64,000 nucleotides of DNA from an uncultured bacterium (GTDB lineage Bacteria > Elusimicrobiota > Elusimicrobia > Elusimicrobiales > Elusimicrobiaceae): contig CASFFZ010000012.1 of NCBI GenBank assembly GCA_949294095.1, positions 1 through 64,000 on the forward strand, written 5' to 3'. This document shows positions 8,884 to 15,835 of this stretch, piece after piece. The notes under the pieces are model-generated. The model was not told the DNA's origin, did no database searches, and saw only the letters and a list, made by a program, of their open reading frames with translations. The position numbers were made by a program, and so were the translations under genes. Each line of letters starts with the position of its first letter. The first letter of the stretch is position 1.

Positions 8884-8912
8884 AGTATAGAAAAAAATCC
8901 CCCGCCATGCAA
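8884..8912 (-). promoter_or_regulatory. Sigma-70-type promoter for the lysA leader
   Basis: On the minus strand TTGCAT (8907-8912), a 17-base spacer and TATACT (8884-8889). The predicted transcription start falls on or next to the AUG of the leader frame at 8877. Confidence 0.6.
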
Positions 8913-8926
8913 CGCTTTGGCAAAAC

Positions 8927-8958
8927 AAAACCCCGGAAGCGGTTCGTTCCGGGGTTTT
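8927..8958. terminator. Terminator after def
   Basis: Stem AAAACCCCGGAA/TTCCGGGGTTTT with an 8-base loop, 18 bases past the def stop; works on both strands. Confidence 0.85.
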
Positions 8959-8975
8959 TAAGAATCGTAAAATTG

Positions 8976-9500
8976 CTAATCCCAATTTTTGCGCAGTTTT
9001 TTGATGGCCTTTTTGACTTCCGGCTTAAGCGCGGGATCCACCAAATCAATAAACAGTTTCCCGTCCAAGTGATCCACTTCGTGCTGGAACGCTTTTGCCA
9101 GCAGGCCGCGGGCCCGCTTGACTTGTTCCTGGCCGTGTTCGTCGGTATATTTAATGGTTACGTCCGTAGCGCGTTTGACTTCGGCCCACAAACCGGGCAG
9201 CGACAGGCAGCCTTCTTCTTCCAGCTTTTCCCCCCGCATGGAAAGGATTTCCGGATTGATGATGACGTAACGCGTGAGCGGGGCGTTTTCTTCGGCCGAC
9301 TGCGGAATTAAAATCACGGCCATGCGGTACTCCAGCCCGATTTGATTTGCCGCCAGCCCCACGCCGCGCACCGCCAGGCAGGTTTCTTCCATGTCCTTAA
9401 GCAGTTTGGGCAGCAGCGGCTCCAGCGTTTTAAAATCAACGGGTTTTAGTTTTTGGCGCAAGATGTTTTCGCCGTATTTCGTAACACGCAGGATAGCCAT
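8976..9500 (-). CDS. def: Peptide deformylase
   Basis: 174 residues. Removes the N-formyl group from nascent proteins. All three family motifs are present: GVGLAANQ (about residues 46-53), EGCLSLPG with metal ligand Cys98, and QHEVDHLDG with His140, Glu141 and His144. The length is normal. A -10 box (TGGTAAAAT, 9507-9515) lies only 6 bases before the ATG and there is no Shine-Dalgarno site, so the message is probably leaderless. It sits alone between two terminators. Confidence 0.95.
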   Translation of the reverse strand: MAILRVTKYGENILRQKLKPVDFKTLEPLLPKLLKDMEETCLAVRGVGLAANQIGLEYRMAVILIPQSAEENAPLTRYVIINPEILSMRGEKLEEEGCLSLPGLWAEVKRATDVTIKYTDEHGQEQVKRARGLLAKAFQHEVDHLDGKLFIDLVDPALKPEVKKAIKKLRKNWD

Positions 9501-9519
9501 ATTTTTATTTTACCATATT

Positions 9520-9541
9520 AAAAGCCCGCCGGTTAGCGGGT
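9520..9541 (-). terminator. Terminator overlapping the permease stop
   Basis: Stem CCCGC/GCGGG with a short loop followed by CTTTT on the minus strand, overlapping the stop codon of the permease gene and close to the def promoter. Confidence 0.5.
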
Positions 9542-11560
9542 AAAACGGTAGGAGACCTCTCGGCCTTCCCATAAAATGCGCAGGGTAACGGGGTGTTTTA
9601 ACTCGTGGTCTTTTACGGCGCCCCACGTCATTACCGCCCGTTCAATTTGCGGGTTGGCGCCGTGCCGGCCGGACACGCCCATCACCACCTCTTCCGCGTC
9701 CGCCACCGCGGCGGCTTGGGCAATGGCGTAGTAGGCGTCGTTGGAATGAACCAGCACCGGCGTAACGGGAAGACCGTATTTTTCCGCCAGGAAAATGACG
9801 GCCGTAAACACTTCCTGTTCATCCACCGCGGCCGAACGCATATCCTGACGGTAGAGCACGTTTTCCACCGGTTTGCAGTACAGCACAATCACGTCCGTTT
9901 CATCGGCATTGGCATTACTGAGGACTTCTTCCAAATGGTACAGGTTTTCCGGGTTTTTGACCGCCACCAAAATCCGGTGCGGGTGGTCTAATTCCGAAAA
10001 GGCTTCTTTTAAATCGTCCACCGTTTGGGCATTGATGCGCTCGCGGTAGCCTTCTTCAAACATCGTGTTGGCCCGTTTGGCGTTTAGCCGCTCCGAAAGC
10101 GAAAACACCGCAAATAAAAACGCCGTAAACCCCAACCCCGCCACCGTGGCCACTTGCTTGGTAAACAGGTTGACGCAGGCCACCGACACCAAAAATCCGC
10201 ACAGCAAAATCAGCCCCACGGGGATATAATAATTTTCGTACTTGATATTCAGCGGGAACATAAAATCGCGCTTTTGGGCGGCTCTTTTCCAGCGCAGGCG
10301 GATAATGGCGGAAACCTCAAACACAAAGCACCACATCACCCCAAACGCGTACGCTTCCCCCAGCAGGTACACATTGCCGCGGGAAACCAAAATCACCGCC
10401 AGCTGCACGATGGCAATCACGTGGATAATATGGTAAGAAGTGCCGTAGCGGCGGTGGATTTTGCGGAACCAATCGGTTAAAATACCGTCTTCCGCAATGC
10501 GGTTCATCAGCGAATTGGAGCCGATCAGCGAAGTGTTTACCGCGCCCGAAAGCATCGCCACGCCGCACACCACAATCATGGCCTGCATCAACAGCTTTAA
10601 GATATTGGGCCCGGCCATGCTCATGGCCAGCCCAGCCAGCAGGTTGTCGTAGTATTTGGTGGCCACCAGTTCCGGCGGAATAATCACGGCGGACAAAAAC
10701 GTCAGTCCGCCCGTAAACAACAGGGCAAAACCAAAAATCAGCCACGCGGCTTTTTTCAAATTTTGGGCTTTGGGGTATTCAATTTCGCGGTATACCTGCG
10801 AGAGCGTCTCAATCCCCGAAAGCGCCAGCACGCTGTGCCCGAAGGCCATCATCATGCCCACCAGGCCAATGGTTTGCATCCAGTCTATGCCGCCCGCCCA
10901 GCCCAGTGCCTCTTGAGAGAACGCCAGCTGCGTCGGCGGCAGATGCGCCCCGTGCAGGGCCATGGTAATAAACGACCAAATGGCCAGCAAAAAACAAACC
11001 GCCAGCGAAAACGCAATAATTTTGGCGCTTTTGGAGCTGGATTCTTCAATCCCTTTCACATTCTGCCGCCAAAAATACACCGTTACCAGCAGCCCGAAAA
11101 GCACCGAAATCACATTCTCGGGCAGTTCTATCGCGGCGCCGCCCCATTCCAAAAACGAATTGAACAGCCCGCACAGGTAGTGCCCGGCGGTAACCGCGCT
11201 GATGGGGCCCGTTAAAATAAAATCAAAAATCAAGGCGGAAGCCGCCAGCTTGGCCGCCGTATCCCCCATGCCTTCCCGCACGATTTTATAGGCGCCCCCG
11301 CGCACAAACAGCGAGCACGCTTCCAGCTCCAGCATCAGCAATAAGCCGGAGAACAGCATCACCGCCAAAATATACCACGGAAACGCCGGCCCGAAGGCGC
11401 GCATGGCAATGCCGCCGGCGTAGAACGCGCTGGAGCCAAAGTCGCACAGCACCACCGCCGCCGCTTTCCAGAAGGGAATAAAGGTAAGCATGGCCGTAGT
11501 CAGCACGACCACTTTTTTTACGCGGGAAGCTCCGGCCGAAGAGGAAGAAGGCTGTTTCAT
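9533..11560 (-). CDS. APC-family amino-acid/polyamine permease with C-terminal UspA-like domain
   Basis: 675 residues. The first 500 or so hold about 12 hydrophobic segments typical of APC-superfamily permeases. The N-terminal helix region resembles amino-acid permeases, and SGAVNTSLIGSNSLMNRIAEDG is in the loop region usual for them. The last 150 residues (HRILVAVKNPENLYHLEEVL onward, with VVMGVSGRHG) resemble a universal-stress-protein domain on the cytoplasmic side, an arrangement known in some APC transporters. Substrate unknown. The start is 6 bases after the EIIA gene, so the two are probably one operon. No clear Shine-Dalgarno site. Confidence 0.85.
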   Translation of the reverse strand: MKQPSSSSAGASRVKKVVVLTTAMLTFIPFWKAAAVVLCDFGSSAFYAGGIAMRAFGPAFPWYILAVMLFSGLLLMLELEACSLFVRGGAYKIVREGMGDTAAKLAASALIFDFILTGPISAVTAGHYLCGLFNSFLEWGGAAIELPENVISVLFGLLVTVYFWRQNVKGIEESSSKSAKIIAFSLAVCFLLAIWSFITMALHGAHLPPTQLAFSQEALGWAGGIDWMQTIGLVGMMMAFGHSVLALSGIETLSQVYREIEYPKAQNLKKAAWLIFGFALLFTGGLTFLSAVIIPPELVATKYYDNLLAGLAMSMAGPNILKLLMQAMIVVCGVAMLSGAVNTSLIGSNSLMNRIAEDGILTDWFRKIHRRYGTSYHIIHVIAIVQLAVILVSRGNVYLLGEAYAFGVMWCFVFEVSAIIRLRWKRAAQKRDFMFPLNIKYENYYIPVGLILLCGFLVSVACVNLFTKQVATVAGLGFTAFLFAVFSLSERLNAKRANTMFEEGYRERINAQTVDDLKEAFSELDHPHRILVAVKNPENLYHLEEVLSNANADETDVIVLYCKPVENVLYRQDMRSAAVDEQEVFTAVIFLAEKYGLPVTPVLVHSNDAYYAIAQAAAVADAEEVVMGVSGRHGANPQIERAVMTWGAVKDHELKHPVTLRILWEGREVSYRFTR

Positions 11561-11566
11561 ACTACA

Positions 11567-12040
11567 CTACCGCGCCAAACGCAGGGCCACTTCTTCTGCG
11601 TTGGAAAGCGAAGCCAACTCTTCAATAAATTCCGGTTTAAATTTTTCGGCCAGGGCGGAAAGAATTTGCAAATGCTTTTGGAAAAAAGCCGGTTTGGCCG
11701 GAGACAGAAATAAAAACATTACCCGAATGGGCAGTTCGCTGCCGGAAGTTTCGCGCAAGGGCTTGCGCAGCACGGCTACCGCCGCGGCAAAATCCGTCAG
11801 TTCTTCCAGCCGCGCATGCGGAATGGAAAGGCCGGTATCCAGCGTGGTGCTGATTCCTTCTTCCCGTTTGAGTACTTGGGCCGCCACATCCGCCGGATCC
11901 AACTGCTTATAATCCCGGCAAACGGCCTGTACAAGCGCCGAAATCAGTTCTTTTTTGCTTGGGTAATCCTCCGCCAACAACACGCGGGCGGGGGTAATCA
12001 AACTGCCCAAGCTTATTTTACTTTGTTCGTTTGTTGACAT
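11567..12040 (-). CDS. PTS EIIA domain protein (PtsN/fructose type)
   Basis: 157 residues. A single EIIA-2 domain with the phosphorylatable histidine His75 in LSIPHARLEEL, and the later RVMFLFLSP and HLQILSALAEKF segments. No membrane EIIB/C partner is nearby. Its tight linkage (6-base gap) to the APC permease suggests a regulatory role in transport, like PtsN or the EIIA domains fused to some permeases, rather than sugar uptake. That role is inference. Confidence 0.85.
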   Translation of the reverse strand: MSTNEQSKISLGSLITPARVLLAEDYPSKKELISALVQAVCRDYKQLDPADVAAQVLKREEGISTTLDTGLSIPHARLEELTDFAAAVAVLRKPLRETSGSELPIRVMFLFLSPAKPAFFQKHLQILSALAEKFKPEFIEELASLSNAEEVALRLAR

Positions 12041-12134
12041 ACTCTTAAGTTTTTATGGTAGCAAATAACCCCCCGCACTGGCAAGCCGCCAAAGAACTTT
12101 TATTCTCCCTCTAAAAAAGATAAAATACTTTATA

Positions 12135-13625
12135 ATGACAGACAACGAACTACAGGATTTATTCCAATTTCTTTCCGCAGGGCGCACCCCCGGCAAACAA
12201 GATTTTAACGCCTCTAAAATGTTCTCCCTGCTGGAAGATCCGTTTAGCATTTGGTGTTCCTTTCACGCCCCCAAAGAAGAGGCCGTGCCCGAACCCAACC
12301 GCTATGAAAGTTTAAAAATCCGCACCGACCGCAACGCCCGCGACCAATGGATTAAAGCGGAGTTCCCGGGCGTGGTGTTTGTGTCGGGCGAAGACGAAAC
12401 CGCCCGCTTTAAAAACACCTTGTCTGCCATGGCCCGCGGCGAAAGCGCCATCGCAAATGCCCTGCTGTGGAACCTGCCGGAAAACACCTACGGCAGCCTG
12501 AACCTGCTCGTCCGTTCCGACGCGGCCCCCAGCTTGTTTGGGCCGTATCATTATCATATTTTCCAATTTAAGCGCGCCCACGACTTAAAAGAGCACTATG
12601 CCCTGCAAGTCAGCCTGCTGAACCATATGTTGGGCAAAACCCAACGCTATACCCCCGCCCAGATGCGCGTATTTTTAAAAGACCGCACGCTGGACGTATC
12701 GTACCAAGACCATCAGGAACGCTTGGAGCGGGAGCTGGCTTTTTGGCGCAGCATCCGCGACGGGTTGGCCAAGCCCGAAGCGCACAAGCCGCCCAAGGCC
12801 GCCAGCGCCCCGTGGCGCGTATACGCCAATAAAGTGGTGGCGCAAAGCAAGGATTTGCTGATGCTGCCCGGCTTAAACACCGAAATGCGCCAATGCCTGA
12901 AAATAAACGGCATCTTTAATACCGACGACGTGGCCCGCGCCGGCCTGGAAAAACTGCGCGGCATTTTGGAAGAACCCCACGCCACCGATTCCTATTACAA
13001 TGCGCTGGCCTACCTGCACCGCAAACCCGTTTTGCGCGAGGAAGGGCACTTCCCGCCGCCGGCAAAAAAATACAATTTGTATTTTGACTTTGAAGCCACC
13101 GAAACATTTACCAAAGACAATGTTTCGTTCGTTTACCTCATTGGCATTTGGGACAAAGAGGCGGACAAATACGTCAGCTTTGTAGCCAAAACCCCGGAAG
13201 AAGAAATTAAAATTTTTGAACAATTTTACGATTACGTCCGCGATTTTTCCGACACCGCCCTGTACCACTGGACGGAATACGAAGTAAAAAAGATGAAAAA
13301 TCTGGCGGCCAAAAACCCGCAGGACGCCGAGAAACTAAACGCGCTGTGCAACATCTGTTTTGATTTAAAAGTGGCGGTAAACAAACAGTTTTACCTGCCG
13401 GCGCCCAGTTTTTCGCTCAAAGCAGCCGCACCCGCCTTTGGGTTTAACTGGCGGCAGGACGACTGCGGCGCCATGGACAGCATGGTCTATTTTACCAACT
13501 GGCTGAAAACCGGCAACGACGAACTGCTAAACAAAGTGCTGATGTATAACGAGGACGACTGCAAAGCCATGTTGGATTTGGAAAACAAGTTAAAAGCGGC
13601 AGACGTGCTTCATTTTAAAAAATGA
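12135..13625 (+). CDS. TM0106-like protein: degenerate RecB-type N-half plus DEDD exonuclease domain
   Basis: 496 residues. The C-terminal third is an RNase-H-like/YprB-type DEDD exonuclease: YFDFEATE (Asp318, Glu320), a middle YHWTEYEV segment, and YNEDDCKAM (Asp474, Asp475). The N-terminal half aligns in outline with RecB-like PD-(D/E)XK nucleases (GPYHYHIFQFKRAHDL...YALQVSLLNH). The expected acidic residue before the Lys is Gln (FQFK), so that site is probably dead. A helix-hairpin-helix-like stretch (LLMLPGLNTEMRQCLKINGI) lies between. The ATG is 9 bases after a TAAAAT box, with no Shine-Dalgarno site. It overlaps the next gene by ATGA. Confidence 0.8.
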   Translation: MTDNELQDLFQFLSAGRTPGKQDFNASKMFSLLEDPFSIWCSFHAPKEEAVPEPNRYESLKIRTDRNARDQWIKAEFPGVVFVSGEDETARFKNTLSAMARGESAIANALLWNLPENTYGSLNLLVRSDAAPSLFGPYHYHIFQFKRAHDLKEHYALQVSLLNHMLGKTQRYTPAQMRVFLKDRTLDVSYQDHQERLERELAFWRSIRDGLAKPEAHKPPKAASAPWRVYANKVVAQSKDLLMLPGLNTEMRQCLKINGIFNTDDVARAGLEKLRGILEEPHATDSYYNALAYLHRKPVLREEGHFPPPAKKYNLYFDFEATETFTKDNVSFVYLIGIWDKEADKYVSFVAKTPEEEIKIFEQFYDYVRDFSDTALYHWTEYEVKKMKNLAAKNPQDAEKLNALCNICFDLKVAVNKQFYLPAPSFSLKAAAPAFGFNWRQDDCGAMDSMVYFTNWLKTGNDELLNKVLMYNEDDCKAMLDLENKLKAADVLHFKK

Positions 13626-14419
13626 AAAAAGAATTTTCCGTTTTAAAACAATGCCTGCAAGCGGCGGCCCGCGCGGTGCGCAGCCGGTTTGGAAAAGTAG
13701 GCTACGAACTAAAAGGCAAAGCCAACCTGGTGACCACGGCCGACGTGGCCAGCCAAAAAACGATTCTTTCCATCCTGCGTAAAAATTTCCCCGACCACGA
13801 CTACCTGGCCGAAGAAAACGGTGTTAAAAATACCGGGTCGGATTACGTATGGGTCATTGACCCCATTGACGGCACCACCAATTTTGCGCATACCTTTCCT
13901 CAGTGCGGGGTGTCCATTGCCCTGTTTTATAAAAATGAACCCGTATTGGGCGGCGTTACCAACCCGGCCACCGGGGAAACGTTTCTGGCCCAAAAAGGAA
14001 AAGGCGCCACGTTAAACGGTAAAAAAATTCACGTTTCCAAAACCGCCCGGCTGGAACAATCGCTGCTGGTTACCGGATTTCCCTACAACCGCTTTACGCG
14101 TATGCCGCAGCTATTGCGGCGGTTTGAAAAATTTTTAAACTCCTGCCACGACGTGCGCCGTTTGGGATCGGCCGCGTTGGACTTGTGCTGGCTGGCCGCC
14201 GGCAGAACCGACGGATACTGGGAAGACAACCTCAACCCCTGGGACGTAGCCGCCGGCGTGCTGATTTTGCAGGAAGCGGGCGGAAAAGTAACGGATTTTA
14301 ACGGACGGAAATATAAAAAAATCCCCGATTACGGCCCCACCCTGCTGGCCAGCAACGGCAAAATACACGGCCAAATGCTTCAAATTATCCGCCAAACGGA
14401 TATGCCTTCGCAGCCCTAA
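13622..14419 (+). CDS. Inositol monophosphatase family protein (SuhB-like)
   Basis: 265 residues. Mg-dependent sugar/inositol phosphatase fold: LAEENG supplies the first metal ligand, DPIDGTTNFAH the central metal-binding motif, and WDVAAGVLILQEAGG the third motif. Full length. Start ATGA overlaps the stop of the exonuclease gene, so the two are translationally coupled. Substrate could be inositol phosphate, 3'-phosphoadenosine phosphates or a sugar bisphosphate; the sequence alone does not decide. Confidence 0.9.
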   Translation: MKKEFSVLKQCLQAAARAVRSRFGKVGYELKGKANLVTTADVASQKTILSILRKNFPDHDYLAEENGVKNTGSDYVWVIDPIDGTTNFAHTFPQCGVSIALFYKNEPVLGGVTNPATGETFLAQKGKGATLNGKKIHVSKTARLEQSLLVTGFPYNRFTRMPQLLRRFEKFLNSCHDVRRLGSAALDLCWLAAGRTDGYWEDNLNPWDVAAGVLILQEAGGKVTDFNGRKYKKIPDYGPTLLASNGKIHGQMLQIIRQTDMPSQP

Positions 14420-14461
14420 AATCCGCGACGGCAGTTTTTTACACGAAACACCTGTCGGTTG

Positions 14462-14470
14462 TGATATAAT
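14462..14470 (+). promoter_or_regulatory. Extended -10 promoter for the ACT-domain gene
   Basis: TGATATAAT fits TGnTATAAT. No good -35 is seen. It lies 37 bases before the ATG at 14508, with a small GC-rich hairpin (GGGGC...GCCCC) in the leader. Confidence 0.55.
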
Positions 14471-14507
14471 GCTAATAGGGGCTGTTGAGCGGCCCCAAGG
14501 GGTTTGA

Positions 14508-14918
14508 ATGGCTATAAGTGTGGTAAAACAATACAGCGTTTTCCTGATTAATGAACCGGGAGCGCTGAAAAACTTTGCCGAGTTGTTCGTGCGGGAGAAT
14601 GTGGACGTAATTGCCATTTCTCAAGACGTACGCTACGACGCGGCCGTCGTCCGGCTGGCCATTAAATACGAGCAGGAAATCAGCCACGCGCTGACCAAGG
14701 CCGGCTTTACCAGCGTGAAGACGGATGCCATCTGTTTGGACGCTCCCAACCGGGTGGGGCTTATCCGCGACATCGGCTCGGTGCTTTCAGGCCACGGCAT
14801 CAACATTACCACGATTTACGGTACGGCCGGCGCCGGGACGGATTCCCGCTGGATTATTGTGGTAAACGACATCACAAAAGCGCTAAACGCGCTGGAAGCT
14901 TCGGGCTTGTTTAACTGA
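14508..14918 (+). CDS. Tandem ACT-domain protein
   Basis: 136 residues made of two ACT-type modules: about 8-65 (VFLINEPGALKNFAELFVREN) and about 72-130 (DAPNRVGLIRDIGSVLSGHGINI). Such stand-alone proteins usually bind amino acids and act as regulatory subunits or sensors. It has its own extended -10 promoter and a strong terminator, so it is monocistronic. The aspartokinase in this window lacks ACT domains, which makes this protein one possible regulatory partner; that is speculative. Confidence 0.8.
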   Translation: MAISVVKQYSVFLINEPGALKNFAELFVRENVDVIAISQDVRYDAAVVRLAIKYEQEISHALTKAGFTSVKTDAICLDAPNRVGLIRDIGSVLSGHGINITTIYGTAGAGTDSRWIIVVNDITKALNALEASGLFN

Positions 14919-14936
14919 TATTTTAAGAAGCACATG

Positions 14937-14969
14937 AAAAACCCCGCGGACGAATCTGCGGGGTTTTTT
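14937..14969 (+). terminator. Terminator after the ACT gene
   Basis: Stem AAAAACCCCGC/GCGGGGTTTTTT with a 10-base loop, 18 bases after the stop. Confidence 0.9.
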
Positions 14970-14981
14970 ACAAAAAAGCGT

Positions 14982-15488
14982 TTAGCGCAACGCCTTTTCC
15001 GCCTTTTTCATTTGTTTCTTCCATTTCTTCTGGGCGGCTTTGTGTTTGCGTTCGGCTTCGCCGGAAAGCAGTTCCTCCACCCGGCGGGCTTTAATTTGGT
15101 CTATATTTTGCTCGTCCTGCTGGATCTTCTTTTCCCAATTATTCAAGTTTTCCCGTTCCGCCGCAATGCGCGCTTTTACATAGGCAAAACCCGCGTCCAC
15201 GCTTTGGGAAACCACCTGCGAAAGCTGTTCTTTCAGGGCCGGTTTTTGCTCGTCGGAAGCTTTGCGGTATTGTTTCACGAGTTTTTTAATTAATTTGCGG
15301 CGCTGTTCAAAGGCTTTTTTCTCTTCGGCGGGCGTCTGCTTGGGGGCGGAAGATTTTTTAATCACGGTTTCTACGCCGGGCCTGCCTTTAGCTTCGTTCC
15401 GATCCGCCGCTTTGCCCGCCTCGGCCTGCGCCGCGCAGAACGCGCCACCGACTGCCAATAATCCCAAAACCAAAATAGTTTTTCTCAT
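14982..15488 (-). CDS. Exported coiled-coil protein, unknown
   Basis: 168 residues from ATG 15488, chosen because AAGGAG precedes it and a signal peptide (MRKTILVLGLLAVGGAFCAA) begins there; an upstream ATG adds 7 residues. The mature part is Lys/Glu/Gln-rich and strongly helical, with predicted coiled coil at about residues 55-160. It is probably periplasmic. I do not recognise the family. It follows the SMR transporter gene, overlapping the end of the operon. Confidence 0.7.
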   Translation of the reverse strand: MRKTILVLGLLAVGGAFCAAQAEAGKAADRNEAKGRPGVETVIKKSSAPKQTPAEEKKAFEQRRKLIKKLVKQYRKASDEQKPALKEQLSQVVSQSVDAGFAYVKARIAAERENLNNWEKKIQQDEQNIDQIKARRVEELLSGEAERKHKAAQKKWKKQMKKAEKALR

Positions 15489-15498
15489 ACGTTCTCCT

Positions 15499-15834
15499 TT
15501 AATGGGCAACCGTTTTGGAAAACAAATACATCACAGCCACCCCAACCACAATAAGGCTGATGCCCAGCACGGCGGCGAAATCCGGCCGTTCTTTAAACAC
15601 GGCCATTCCCACCAGTACCGTCAGCACCGTTCCGGCGCCCGCCCAAATGGCGTAGGCCACGCCCAAAGACATTCCCTTTAGCGTCAGCCCCAACAGCCAA
15701 AACGACCCGGCATATGCCGCCGCCGTCAGCACCGCCCACGCGGGTACGGTAAACCCGCGCGACGCTTTCAGCGCGCTGGTGCCGGCAATTTCACACGCAA
15801 TGGCACCCGCCAAAAACAGATAATACTTCCACAT
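15499..15834 (-). CDS. SMR-family multidrug transporter (EmrE/SugE-like)
   Basis: 111 residues, four membrane helices. The family glutamate is in helix 1 (LAGAIACEIAGTSALK), followed by the GVAYAIWAGAGTV segment typical of small multidrug resistance proteins, and VFKERPD in the last loop. Start ATG 15834 is 1 base after the fusion gene stop (TGATATG); a longer frame upstream lies inside that gene. Probably a proton-coupled exporter of cationic compounds or guanidinium. Substrate not determinable. Confidence 0.9.
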   Translation of the reverse strand: MWKYYLFLAGAIACEIAGTSALKASRGFTVPAWAVLTAAAYAGSFWLLGLTLKGMSLGVAYAIWAGAGTVLTVLVGMAVFKERPDFAAVLGISLIVVGVAVMYLFSKTVAH

Positions 15835-15835
15835 A

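Noticed and set aside
8777..9049. 90-codon minus-strand ORF between def and lysA
   Set aside because: It begins inside def and crosses its terminator; the region is better explained as a structured leader RNA.
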